Source: an uncultured Bacteroidales bacterium
GTDB taxonomy: Bacteria; Bacteroidota; Bacteroidia; Bacteroidales; F082
Assembly: GCA_900317055.1 (NCBI GenBank)
Contig: ONFF01000013.1
Coordinates: 1-64,000 of the forward strand
Length of the DNA: 64,000 bases
Direction: 5' to 3'
The position numbers were made by a program, and so were the translations under genes. Under the pieces are notes generated by a model. It was not told the origin of the DNA. It saw only the letters and a program-made list of their open reading frames with translations, and did not search any database. Below, piece after piece: positions 1-7,703 of this stretch (within the stretch, counting starts at the first letter, position 1; each line of letters begins with the position of its first letter).

Positions 1-231
1 TCTCCAACTTCCATTATGAAATATGGTACTACCATTCTGTGATTTGATTATATCACCCTCCATGGGAACAAAATCTCCTAAAGCCGTTGGAATGTCCATT
101 ACAACCGCATTAGGATAACTAATCCAAGTATAGCCTGGCCGCAAGGTAATCGTAATTTCTTGTGCCTTAACACTCAAGCTTGCAACCATCATGGCAGACA
201 AGCTCAATAATAAGATAAATACTTTCTTCAT
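1..231 (-). CDS. Secreted protein, N-terminal fragment (cut by window edge)
   Basis: The first 77 codons of a minus-strand gene starting with ATG at 231 and running off the window. The protein opens with a clear signal peptide (KKVFILLLSLSAMMVASLSVKA, cleavage near A-Q-E at residue 24), followed by ITLRPGYTWISYP and a stretch ending GDIIKSQ. This arrangement is common in Bacteroidales exported surface proteins, but the visible part has no catalytic motif. A -7 box at 265-272 fits this start. Function not assigned. Confidence 0.7.
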   Translation of the reverse strand, partial: MKKVFILLLSLSAMMVASLSVKAQEITITLRPGYTWISYPNAVVMDIPTALGDFVPMEGDIIKSQNGSTIFHNGSWR

Positions 232-264
232 GACTATTATTTTTATTGATTATATTTCAGACCA

Positions 265-272
265 CAAAACTA
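265..272 (-). promoter_or_regulatory. -7 promoter box
   Basis: TAGTTTTG on the minus strand matches TAnnTTTG, 33 bases before the start at 231. Confidence 0.5.
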
Positions 273-330
273 TAAAAAATCTCAATAATTTGCACCCTGA
301 CTATAAAAAATCTCAATAATTTGCACCCTG
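270..330. repeat. Tandem duplication of a 30-bp block
   Basis: Two exact copies of a 30-bp block (ctataaaaaatctc...tttgcaccctg) at 270-299 and 301-330, one base apart. The second copy contains the stop codon and the last codons (Q-G-A-N-Y) of the kinase gene, so the first is a duplicate of that gene's 3' end. Confidence 0.9.
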
Positions 331-1152
331 GTAGTATTTTATCAGCCCTTCAGCAGGCGCTTGCATAATCTCACCCGATTTAATGCCATAATCGGCAAGG
401 CTTTCTTTCAGAATATCCTGGAAATGGAAAGCCACGGAGCCAACAAAACTAACTTTCAATGACTTGCACCCTTTGTAACGAAGGACAAAAGCTTCGATGA
501 AGGCTTTGAAACAACCTTTCACCAAGCCTTGGATAAAGGGATGTGACTGGTTTTCTCCTGCGAACTTGGCAAAGGAGGCCAAATACTTTGAAGGCTGTCC
601 CTCATGATACAACCGCTGAATGAAATCCTTCAATACCAAATGATACTCCATATCGAATTTCATCCTCAATTCCTCAGGCATGAAGCCGTAGAAATAGGCA
701 CGCACCACTTCCCTGCCGATGTGCATCCCACTGCCCTCGTCGCCGATGAGATAGCCTAAGGAAACGGCCTTATCCACAATACACTCTCCATCGTAAAGAC
801 ATGAATTTGAGCCAGTCCCAAGGATACAGGCAATTCCTTTTTCATGGCCTAAGACGGCATGACAGGCGGCCATCAGATCATGGGTGACATGGATTTCCGC
901 ATCGGGAAATTGGTTTTGGAACACTTCTTTGATGGCTTGGCAATTCTGTTCGTTGCCACAGCCCGTGCCGTAATAATGGATGGAATGAATGTTGCCGTTG
1001 GGTAGAGACGCACCGCGGCACATCTCTACAAGGTCTTGCATGGGAGAATAATTCGGGTTGAAGCCCTTGGTCACAAAATGTGCCTTGACCTCATGGCCAT
1101 CCATGAGAATCCATCCCATTTTGGTGGAGCCGGCATCGATGATTAATCTCAT
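313..1152 (-). CDS. BadF/BadG/BcrA-type ATPase, probable N-acetylglucosamine kinase
   Basis: A 279-residue ASKHA-fold kinase. The phosphate-1 loop DAGSTKMGW lies at residues 6-14, the phosphate-2 segment LGTGSNSCLYDG at 111-122 and GDEGSG at 137-142; this set is typical of cytoplasmic N-acetylglucosamine kinases of the BadF/BcrA family in Bacteroidota, which phosphorylate amino sugars for recycling or catabolism. Substrate is inferred from the family. Residues 42-51 (VEMCRGASLP) are encoded by a palindromic repeat (1002-1029) lying in a loop before the IHYYGTGC strand. The gene appears monocistronic, with a structured leader of about 185 bases from a -7 box at 1343-1350. Confidence 0.82.
   Translation of the reverse strand: MRLIIDAGSTKMGWILMDGHEVKAHFVTKGFNPNYSPMQDLVEMCRGASLPNGNIHSIHYYGTGCGNEQNCQAIKEVFQNQFPDAEIHVTHDLMAACHAVLGHEKGIACILGTGSNSCLYDGECIVDKAVSLGYLIGDEGSGMHIGREVVRAYFYGFMPEELRMKFDMEYHLVLKDFIQRLYHEGQPSKYLASFAKFAGENQSHPFIQGLVKGCFKAFIEAFVLRYKGCKSLKVSFVGSVAFHFQDILKESLADYGIKSGEIMQAPAEGLIKYYQGANY
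1002..1029. repeat. Palindromic repeat (family B) inside the kinase gene
   Basis: GTAGAGA at the left end and TCTCTAC at the right end form an inverted repeat around a CACCGCGGCAC core. It resembles the GTAGAGACGC elements at 27236-27308, 27463-27482 and, more loosely, 50088-50110. The kinase frame stays open through it. Confidence 0.65.
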
Positions 1153-1189
1153 TCGCTTATGATTATATTATGGGGAATGACAATTCTTC

Positions 1190-1310
1190 CACCTAAATCC
1201 CTCATTGCGGTTCCACATTCGTGGAATGAGGTGACCCACAATCCCCAAACGTGAAAGACTCGTCTTCGCGCTTGAGGGATGGCGGATATTCCTCCGCCAT
1301 GAGGGTAAAG
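1190..1310. repeat. Structured leader/intergenic repeat with hairpins
   Basis: Contains ATGGCGGA...TCCGCCAT around 1276-1299 and facing CCTCATT/AATGAGG and CCAC/GTGG pairs at 1200-1235. It lies in the transcribed leader of the kinase and upstream of speA. No known riboswitch consensus was recognised. Confidence 0.4.
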
Positions 1311-1342
1311 GCTTATGTTTGTCTTTCCCATATTATTTTGTG

Positions 1343-1350
1343 CAAAATTA
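1343..1350 (-). promoter_or_regulatory. -7 promoter box of the kinase gene
   Basis: TAATTTTG on the minus strand; predicts a leader of roughly 185 bases. Confidence 0.5.
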
Positions 1351-1392
1351 GTCATAATACACAAATAACGCATCAACAATCGGTTTTTTTAA

Positions 1393-1400
1393 TAGTTTTG
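1393..1400 (+). promoter_or_regulatory. -7 promoter box of speA
   Basis: TAGTTTTG, 29 bases before the ATG at 1429. Confidence 0.6.
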
Positions 1401-1428
1401 CAGCCCAAAACCAATAAAACAAAGCGAA

Positions 1429-3315
1429 ATGAGAAAATGGCGCATTGAAGACTCCGAGGACCTTTACAATGTGAAAGGCTGGGGCGGAAGTTATTTTTCC
1501 ATCAACGAAAAAGGCCACATGGTCGTGACACCCAAGGAAGGCTGTGCCTCGGTCGACCTGCCGGAACTGGTTGACGAGCTGTCACTTAGGGATGTTTCAG
1601 CTCCTATGCTGCTGCGTTTCCCCGACATCCTCGACGACCGCATCAACAAGATTGACTCCTGCTTCAAGGAGGCGGCCAAGGAATACGAGTTCCACGGCCA
1701 AAACTTCGTTGTGATGCCCATCAAGGTGAACCAAATGCGCCCCGTGGTCGAAGAAATCGTCAGCCATGGCAAGAAGTGCAACATAGGTCTGGAAGCCGGC
1801 TCAAAGCCCGAACTCCACGCCATCATCGCCCTCGGCACCGACTCCGACTCGCTCATTATTTGTAATGGCTACAAGGACGAAGAATTCATCGAACTCGCCC
1901 TACTTGCCCAAAAGATGGGGCGTAAGATCATCATCGTCATCGAGAAACTCAACGAACTGAAGATTACGGCCAAAATAGCCAAGCGTTTGAAAGTCACGCC
2001 GAACCTTGGTGTGCGCATCAAGTTGGCCAGCTCAGGCGCAGGCAAATGGGAAGAATCAGGTGGCGACGGCAGCAAGTTCGGCCTCACCTCTTCCGAGCTT
2101 TTGGAAGCCCTCGACTTCCTTGAAGAACACGACATGAAGGACTGCCTGAAATTGGTGCACTACCACATCGGCAGCCAGGTCAGCAAGATCAAGAAAATCA
2201 ATGTGGCCTTACGTGAAGCAGCACAATTCTATGTGCAACTTTACAAGATGGGCTACCATATCGAATATGTGGACATGGGTGGCGGACTCGGCGTCGACTA
2301 CGACGGCACCAGCTCCAGTAGCGCCAGCTCGGTCAACTACAGCATCCAAGAGTATGCTAATAACGCCATCTACACCATCGTAGATGCCTGTGACAAGAAC
2401 GAACTACCCCACCCCAACGTCATTTGTGAATCGGGGCGCGCCCTAACGGCACATCACTCTGTGCTCATCTTCGAGGTGCTGGAAAAAACCTCTCTGCCCG
2501 AATGGGACGACGATGAAGAGCCTGAGGAAAGCGATCACGAACTCATCAAGGAACTTTATGATTCATGGGACGAGCTGACCAAGAGCTCTTCCTTGGAGAT
2601 TTGGCATGATGCCCAAGAAATCCGTGAGGAAGCCCTCAACCTGTTCAGCCTCGGCCTGCTCGACCTCAAGTCGCGTGCCAAGATTGAGCGTCTGTTTTGG
2701 AGTATTGCCCGCGAAGTGAACCACATCGCCAACAGCCTGAAGCGTGTGCCCGAAGACTTTACTTCACTGCCGAAGCTCTTGGCCGACAAGTATTTCTGCA
2801 ACTTCTCGCTGTTCCAATCGCTGCCCGACCTCTGGGCCATCGACCAGCTCTTCCCCATCATCCCCATCCAGCGTTTGGACGAAAACCCAACCCACCTCGC
2901 TACCTTGCAGGACATCACTTGCGACAGCGACGGCAAAATCACCAACTTTGTCGCCAAGTCGACGCAACACACCATTCCGCTGCACTCCTTCGGTGAGAAG
3001 GAGCACTATTATATTGGTGTGTTCCTCGTGGGTGCCTATCAAGAGATTTTGGGCGACCTCCACAACCTGTTTGGCGACACCAACGCGGTGCACATCTCGG
3101 TGGACGAGAAAGGCTATTACATCGACCAAGTCATCGATGGTGAAACCGTGGCCGATGTGCTAGAATATGTGCAGTACAGCCCAAAGAAACTCGTCCGCAC
3201 GGTGGAGACCTGGGTCACAAAGTGCGTGAAGGAAGGCAAGATTTCGGTCGAGGAAGGCAAGGAGTTCTTGTCTAACTATCGGTCGGGACTATACGGATAT
3301 ACTTATTTGGAATAA
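1429..3315 (+). CDS. speA: Biosynthetic arginine decarboxylase
   Basis: A 628-residue PLP enzyme converting arginine to agmatine, the first step of the agmatine route to polyamines. The PLP lysine is in VVMPIKVNQ (K99); the barrel continues with HYHIGSQ, DMGGGLGVDYDG and CESGRALTAHHS, all diagnostic for fold-type III SpeA enzymes, and the length matches the family. The ATG at 1429 fits because the N terminus RIEDSEDLYNVKGWGGSYF is the conserved SpeA opening and a -7 box lies 29 bases upstream. Cytoplasmic, monocistronic, ending in a strong hairpin at 3314-3366. No other polyamine gene is adjacent. Confidence 0.96.
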   Translation: MRKWRIEDSEDLYNVKGWGGSYFSINEKGHMVVTPKEGCASVDLPELVDELSLRDVSAPMLLRFPDILDDRINKIDSCFKEAAKEYEFHGQNFVVMPIKVNQMRPVVEEIVSHGKKCNIGLEAGSKPELHAIIALGTDSDSLIICNGYKDEEFIELALLAQKMGRKIIIVIEKLNELKITAKIAKRLKVTPNLGVRIKLASSGAGKWEESGGDGSKFGLTSSELLEALDFLEEHDMKDCLKLVHYHIGSQVSKIKKINVALREAAQFYVQLYKMGYHIEYVDMGGGLGVDYDGTSSSSASSVNYSIQEYANNAIYTIVDACDKNELPHPNVICESGRALTAHHSVLIFEVLEKTSLPEWDDDEEPEESDHELIKELYDSWDELTKSSSLEIWHDAQEIREEALNLFSLGLLDLKSRAKIERLFWSIAREVNHIANSLKRVPEDFTSLPKLLADKYFCNFSLFQSLPDLWAIDQLFPIIPIQRLDENPTHLATLQDITCDSDGKITNFVAKSTQHTIPLHSFGEKEHYYIGVFLVGAYQEILGDLHNLFGDTNAVHISVDEKGYYIDQVIDGETVADVLEYVQYSPKKLVRTVETWVTKCVKEGKISVEEGKEFLSNYRSGLYGYTYLE

Positions 3316-3366
3316 AAACTTTATTTGCATAGATTCCCTTGGGAATGACATGCAAATAAAGTTTTT
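3314..3366. terminator. Hairpin terminator after speA
   Basis: A 17-bp perfect stem (AAAAACTTTATTTGCAT with its complement at 3350-3366) directly after the speA stop, ending in a T run; the loop contains a small ATTCCC/GGGAAT stem. Confidence 0.8.
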
Positions 3367-3383
3367 CTATAACCATTGACATA

Positions 3384-3422
3384 ACAATGGCCGCTCCAAC
3401 ACTATGTTGAGGCGGCCATTGT
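3384..3422. terminator. Hairpin terminator of the acyl-CoA ligase gene
   Basis: An 11-bp GC-rich stem ACAATGGCCGC/GCGGCCATTGT between two convergent genes; the T run on the minus strand is weak. Confidence 0.55.
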
Positions 3423-3437
3423 CATAAGCCATAGTAA

Positions 3438-5207
3438 TTAAGCGAACATTTTATCGATGATGTCCTTATACTTCGCGGTGATGACTTTACGCTTGGCCTT
3501 GAGCGTCGGGGTGAGCATGCCATTGTTGATGCTCCACTCATCGGCAAGCAGCACTTGCTTCTTGACCTTTTCGGTCTCGCCCAAGCCCTTGTTCAGCTCG
3601 TTGATTTCGGCAGCGTAACGCTTCAACACCTCAGGTTTTTGGATCATCTCCTCGTTGGTCGTGTAAGGGATGTTCTCCTCAGCACACCAGGCCTTCAGGT
3701 CGGTAAAGCTCGGGATGATGAGAGCACCGGCAAACTTCTGGTTCTCGCCCACCACCAAAATCTGTTCAATCAGCTTGGAGGAGGAGAACTTGGCTTCAAT
3801 CATGTCGGGATTGATGTATTTGCCACCCGAAGTCTTGAAGAGACTCTTGATACGACCTGTTATCTTCAGGCGGTTGTATTGGTCAAACTCACCCATATCG
3901 CCCGTGTGGAACCAGCCATCCTCATCAATCACTTCCTTGGTGAGCTCAGGCTGCTTGTAGTAGCCCATCATTACATTGTGGCCGCGGCAAAGGATTTCAC
4001 CATTTTCGGCAATCTTCACCTCGGTGCCTGGCAACGGCTGCCCCACATAACCTACTTCGCGCCCATGCGGGTTGCGGTTGCTGACGGCGATTACTGGAGA
4101 GGTTTCGGTCAAACCATAGCCTTCAAATACGGGCATCTTAATGGCCGAGAAGAAGCCTGCGATCTTCTGCGAGATGGCAGCCGCTCCAGACACGATGATG
4201 TCGAAATTGTCGGCGCCAATGCCCTGTCTGATTTTGGCGTATACTAACTTGTCGGCTATACCCAACTTCCAATCATAGAACCAGTGGCGGCTGACTGCGT
4301 CAATCTTGTAACGCTCGCCAAGGCGCACGGCCCAGAAGAAGATGCGTTTCTTGATGCCCTTCTGCTTTTTGCCCGACTGCAGGATGGCGTCGTAGAAGCG
4401 TTCCAAGACGCGCGGCACGGCGCACATCATCGTGGGATGCACCTCGCGCATGTCGTTGGCAATGGTACCCAAACTCTCGGCATAGTAGATAGACATGCCG
4501 CGATATTGGTAGCAGTAGTTCAGTGCGCGCTCGTAGGCATGACACACGGGCAGGAAACTGAAGGCCTTATTGGAAGTGTCGCTGATGGTGTAGTGGAAGT
4601 TCGGGAACTGGTTCATCAAGTTGTGGTGAGAGAGCATCACGCCCTTGGGTGTACCAGTGGTGCCAGAAGTATAGATAATGGTAGCACACTCCATCTCATC
4701 GACGCCAGCCTTACGGGCGGCCAACTCCTCAGCATGAGGATGTTCCTTGCCGAGTTGGAGCAACTGGTCGAAATAGGGATATTTCTCGCGGTCGACCATG
4801 GTATAGACCAACTTGACATTGGGCGCATCAGGCAAGATGTTGGTCACCTTGTTCATCACGCTAAGGCCATCGATGATGACCATCTTGGCATCGCAGTCGT
4901 GAAGGATGTAGCGGTAGTCCTCTTCGCTGATGGTAGGATAGACAGGAACCGTGATGGCACCCACTTGGCTGATGGCCATGTCGAGCATGTTCCATTCGGG
5001 ACGGTTGGTCAAAATCATCGCAACCTTGTCGCCTTTCTCGATGCCTAACTCGATAAGGGCATAACTCAGCGTATCGGCATGTTCTTTATATGATGTAGAA
5101 CTGTATTTCACCCATTGACCGTTCTTTTTCCCGGCAAGGGCTTCTTGTTGGTTGGGGTATTTCTCGACATAGTTGTCAAGAAGATCGAAAACTCTTTTTA
5201 TTTCCAT
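3438..5207 (-). CDS. Long-chain fatty acid--CoA ligase (AMP-forming)
   Basis: A 589-residue ANL-superfamily adenylating enzyme that activates long-chain fatty acids to acyl-CoA through an acyl-AMP intermediate. Motifs in order: P-loop IIYTSGTTGTPKGVMLSHHN, GYGLTETSP (A5), DGWFHTGDMG (A7), and KITGRIKSLFKTSGGKYI, the long-chain FadD/FAA signature. No signal peptide; a peripheral cytoplasmic enzyme. The start at 5207 gives the usual N terminus (VFDLLDNYVEKYPNQQEAL) and follows a -7 box at 5239-5246. Single gene, convergent with speA. Chain-length preference cannot be read from sequence. Confidence 0.93.
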   Translation of the reverse strand: MEIKRVFDLLDNYVEKYPNQQEALAGKKNGQWVKYSSTSYKEHADTLSYALIELGIEKGDKVAMILTNRPEWNMLDMAISQVGAITVPVYPTISEEDYRYILHDCDAKMVIIDGLSVMNKVTNILPDAPNVKLVYTMVDREKYPYFDQLLQLGKEHPHAEELAARKAGVDEMECATIIYTSGTTGTPKGVMLSHHNLMNQFPNFHYTISDTSNKAFSFLPVCHAYERALNYCYQYRGMSIYYAESLGTIANDMREVHPTMMCAVPRVLERFYDAILQSGKKQKGIKKRIFFWAVRLGERYKIDAVSRHWFYDWKLGIADKLVYAKIRQGIGADNFDIIVSGAAAISQKIAGFFSAIKMPVFEGYGLTETSPVIAVSNRNPHGREVGYVGQPLPGTEVKIAENGEILCRGHNVMMGYYKQPELTKEVIDEDGWFHTGDMGEFDQYNRLKITGRIKSLFKTSGGKYINPDMIEAKFSSSKLIEQILVVGENQKFAGALIIPSFTDLKAWCAEENIPYTTNEEMIQKPEVLKRYAAEINELNKGLGETEKVKKQVLLADEWSINNGMLTPTLKAKRKVITAKYKDIIDKMFA

Positions 5208-5238
5208 ATCCTAAAAATTTCTCGTTTCAATTGGGGCA

Positions 5239-5246
5239 CAAAGATA
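5239..5246 (-). promoter_or_regulatory. -7 promoter box of the acyl-CoA ligase gene
   Basis: TATCTTTG on the minus strand, 31 bases before the ATG at 5207. Confidence 0.55.
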
Positions 5247-5300
5247 TGGAATAATCCATATAACGCCAAATTTTTGAAAGAAAAGTATGGAATTTTTCAA

Positions 5301-6206
5301 TCAAATGCAGAGGCATACCAAGGCAGCCAACACCATCAGCAAAGGAATAATCTTGCTGCGGATGTTCTTTTCTTTGAAGCCAAAGATGCCGTAGACAAAC
5401 GACACGATGAGGCGTACGCCATAAAGGATGAGCGGGATAAGCACCACCACGGCGGCATCTTGCTTCAATCCAGTGAGATAGATGACATCAGCCACAGTGA
5501 CGAATATCGCCATTGCCACGATGCCCCAGCGCCATTCGAAGGGTTGCTCTTTGCGTTTCGGCAGCCAGATGATGAGGAACAACACGGCCATCATGAGAAA
5601 GTCATAAATGGTGTACCACGCCTGTATGGTAGAGGGTGAAATACTCTCCTTGCTGAGCAGGAATTTGTCATAGACTCCACTCAGAGCCACGAGAACAGCC
5701 GAGCCCAGCAACATATAGACCCATTTGTTCGACTTGAATTGAATGCCTTCAAGTTTGCCCGATCGGTTCATAAAGTAGAACGAAATGATGGCCAAAACCA
5801 CACCCGTGCCCTGCAACCAAGTCAGGCTTTCACGAAAAACGCAAAACATCAAAATAACAGTGATGGCGGGGCGCAGCTGGTTGACTGGACCCACTACGGT
5901 AATAGGCAGGTGCTTCATCGCCGAATAACTGAACATCCAAGAACAGAGAATAAGCGCTGTCTTACCCATAATGAGCAAATGCTGCCGCGCCGTTAGAGGC
6001 TCGATGTAAAGCTTTTGCATAAAGTCGCTATCGAAAATGAAAGGCTTGTAATGTGACAGCAGAACAAACGGCACAAACATGAGTCCGCTGATCATCGTGC
6101 TGTAGAATAGAACCGGAATGATGGCATTATTGACAACGGTCTGTTTCTTGAAGATGTCGTAAAAGCCTAACAGGAAGGCCGAAATCAAAGATAAGACTAC
6201 CCACAT
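5301..6206 (-). CDS. EamA/DMT-family transporter
   Basis: A 301-residue inner-membrane protein with about ten hydrophobic helices in two five-helix halves, as in the drug/metabolite transporter superfamily. The second half carries the recurrent VGPVNQLRPAITVILM and IPLILYGVRLIVSFVYGI segments seen in EamA proteins. Substrate unknown; relatives export amino acids, nucleosides or metabolites. Single gene upstream of the acyl-CoA ligase promoter region; its own upstream region holds repeats shared with 6248-6350 and no strong promoter box was found. Confidence 0.82.
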   Translation of the reverse strand: MWVVLSLISAFLLGFYDIFKKQTVVNNAIIPVLFYSTMISGLMFVPFVLLSHYKPFIFDSDFMQKLYIEPLTARQHLLIMGKTALILCSWMFSYSAMKHLPITVVGPVNQLRPAITVILMFCVFRESLTWLQGTGVVLAIISFYFMNRSGKLEGIQFKSNKWVYMLLGSAVLVALSGVYDKFLLSKESISPSTIQAWYTIYDFLMMAVLFLIIWLPKRKEQPFEWRWGIVAMAIFVTVADVIYLTGLKQDAAVVVLIPLILYGVRLIVSFVYGIFGFKEKNIRSKIIPLLMVLAALVCLCI

Positions 6207-6247
6207 GGTGTGATGGCTTTGAAATTTTTTGCAAAAGTAGTGAATTT

Positions 6248-6350
6248 TTTGAATGCGGAATGCAGAATGATGAATGCAGAATGATGAATATGAAATTGGG
6301 AATTTTATTTTTTGAATGTTGAATTTTAAATCTTTGAATCCTAAATTCTT
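6248..6350. repeat. Intergenic GAATGCAGAATGATG-type repeats
   Basis: Direct repeats GAATGCAGAATGATGAAT twice, then TTGAATG/TTGAAT units. Similar units occur at 22910-22950 and 30676-30712. Low-complexity Bacteroidales spacer material upstream of dgt. Confidence 0.6.
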
Positions 6351-6352
6351 CT

Positions 6353-6360
6353 TATTTTTG
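6353..6360 (+). promoter_or_regulatory. -7 promoter box of dgt
   Basis: TATTTTTG, 24 bases before the ATG at 6384. Confidence 0.6.
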
Positions 6361-6383
6361 CACTATCTTAATGATTATTTCCG

Positions 6384-7703
6384 ATGAACTGGAACGACCT
6401 CCTTTCCAACAAACGCTATGCACAGCCGCACAAGAGCCCCGACATCCGCAGCTCGTTTCAACGCGACTACGACCGCATTATCTTCAGCAGCCCTTTCCGT
6501 CGACTGGAAAACAAGACCCAAGTGTTTCCTTTGCCAGGGGCACAAATGGTCCACAACCGCTTGACCCACAGCCTCGAAGTAGCAAGCGTGGGGCGTTCCA
6601 TTGCCTGTCGTACGGTCGAAAAATTGGCCAAGAAGCACCCTGAACTGAAAGAGCGTCAGTCCGACATTGAAACCATAGTAGCTACGGCCTGTCTGGCCCA
6701 CGATCTGGGCAATCCACCCTTTGGTCACTCGGGCGAAGATACCATCAGCAGCTTTTTCAAGGATGGCAAAGGCAAAACATTGGAAAGCCAAGTTCAGCCT
6801 GAACAATGGAGCGACCTTATCGCCTTCGAAGGCAACGCCAACGCCTTCCGCCAGTTGACCCACCAGTTCACTGGGCGGCGCGCCGGCGGTTTCTCGCTGA
6901 CTTCGGCCACCCTTGCCACCTTATTGAAGTACCCCTACCCTTCCTTCGACAAAGGTAACCGCAAGAAATACAATGTCTTTTATTCTGAGATCGAAGCTTT
7001 CAAAGAGGTGGTCGATGAATGCGGCATACCGCGCTTAGACAACGAGCATCTGGTGTACGCCCGTCATCCCTTGTCCTATATGATGGAGGCAGCCGATGAC
7101 ATCTGTTACCTCGTCCTTGACATGGAAGATGCCCACAAACGTGGCATCGTCAGTACCGAGGCCATCGAGCGGTGTTTCCTGTCGTTCTTTAACCCTGAGC
7201 AACCTAAAGACAAGGAAGTATTCAAGCACAAGGAAATGGTCTACCAAGAGGTAACCGACATCAACGAGCGGATGGCGTTTTTGCGGGCCACCTTAATTAA
7301 TAAGCTCGTCAACTGCGCCAGCGACATCTTTGTGAAGCACTATGAGTCCATCATGGAAGGCCGCTTCGAGAAGAGCCTGATTGCCCATCTGCCTGAGTTT
7401 GAGAAAAACGCACTGGAGGTTTGCCGCGACGAATCTGTGAAGCATATCTACCGTCATCCCTCAGTGGTAAAAATTGAGCTGACAGGATTTAATGTCATCG
7501 GAACCTTGATGGAAGACTTCACCGATGCCGTGCTGAACCCCGACACACCTTACAACAAAAAGCTCCTTTCGCTTATTCCTGAGCAATTCAAGGTGGAAAC
7601 TGACGACACTTACAACAAGCTGCAATCCGTCGTCGACTTCATCTCCAATATGACCGACCTGTATGCCGTACAACTTTACAAAGACTTGAGAGGAATCGAC
7701 TGA
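6384..7703 (+). CDS. dgt: Deoxyguanosinetriphosphate triphosphohydrolase
   Basis: A 439-residue HD-domain dGTPase hydrolysing dGTP to deoxyguanosine and tripolyphosphate, controlling dNTP pools. The first metal histidine is in RLTHSLEVASVGR (H62), the HD pair in CLAHDLGNPPFGHSGE (106-107), and a further HD-type ligand region is YMMEAADDICYLVLDMED. YDRIIFSSPFRRLENKTQVFPL is the characteristic N-terminal dGTPase signature. The ATG at 6384 begins MNWNDLLSNKR, the usual start in Bacteroidota homologues. The stop overlaps the start of the next gene (TGATG), so the two are probably translated together. Confidence 0.94.
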   Translation: MNWNDLLSNKRYAQPHKSPDIRSSFQRDYDRIIFSSPFRRLENKTQVFPLPGAQMVHNRLTHSLEVASVGRSIACRTVEKLAKKHPELKERQSDIETIVATACLAHDLGNPPFGHSGEDTISSFFKDGKGKTLESQVQPEQWSDLIAFEGNANAFRQLTHQFTGRRAGGFSLTSATLATLLKYPYPSFDKGNRKKYNVFYSEIEAFKEVVDECGIPRLDNEHLVYARHPLSYMMEAADDICYLVLDMEDAHKRGIVSTEAIERCFLSFFNPEQPKDKEVFKHKEMVYQEVTDINERMAFLRATLINKLVNCASDIFVKHYESIMEGRFEKSLIAHLPEFEKNALEVCRDESVKHIYRHPSVVKIELTGFNVIGTLMEDFTDAVLNPDTPYNKKLLSLIPEQFKVETDDTYNKLQSVVDFISNMTDLYAVQLYKDLRGID

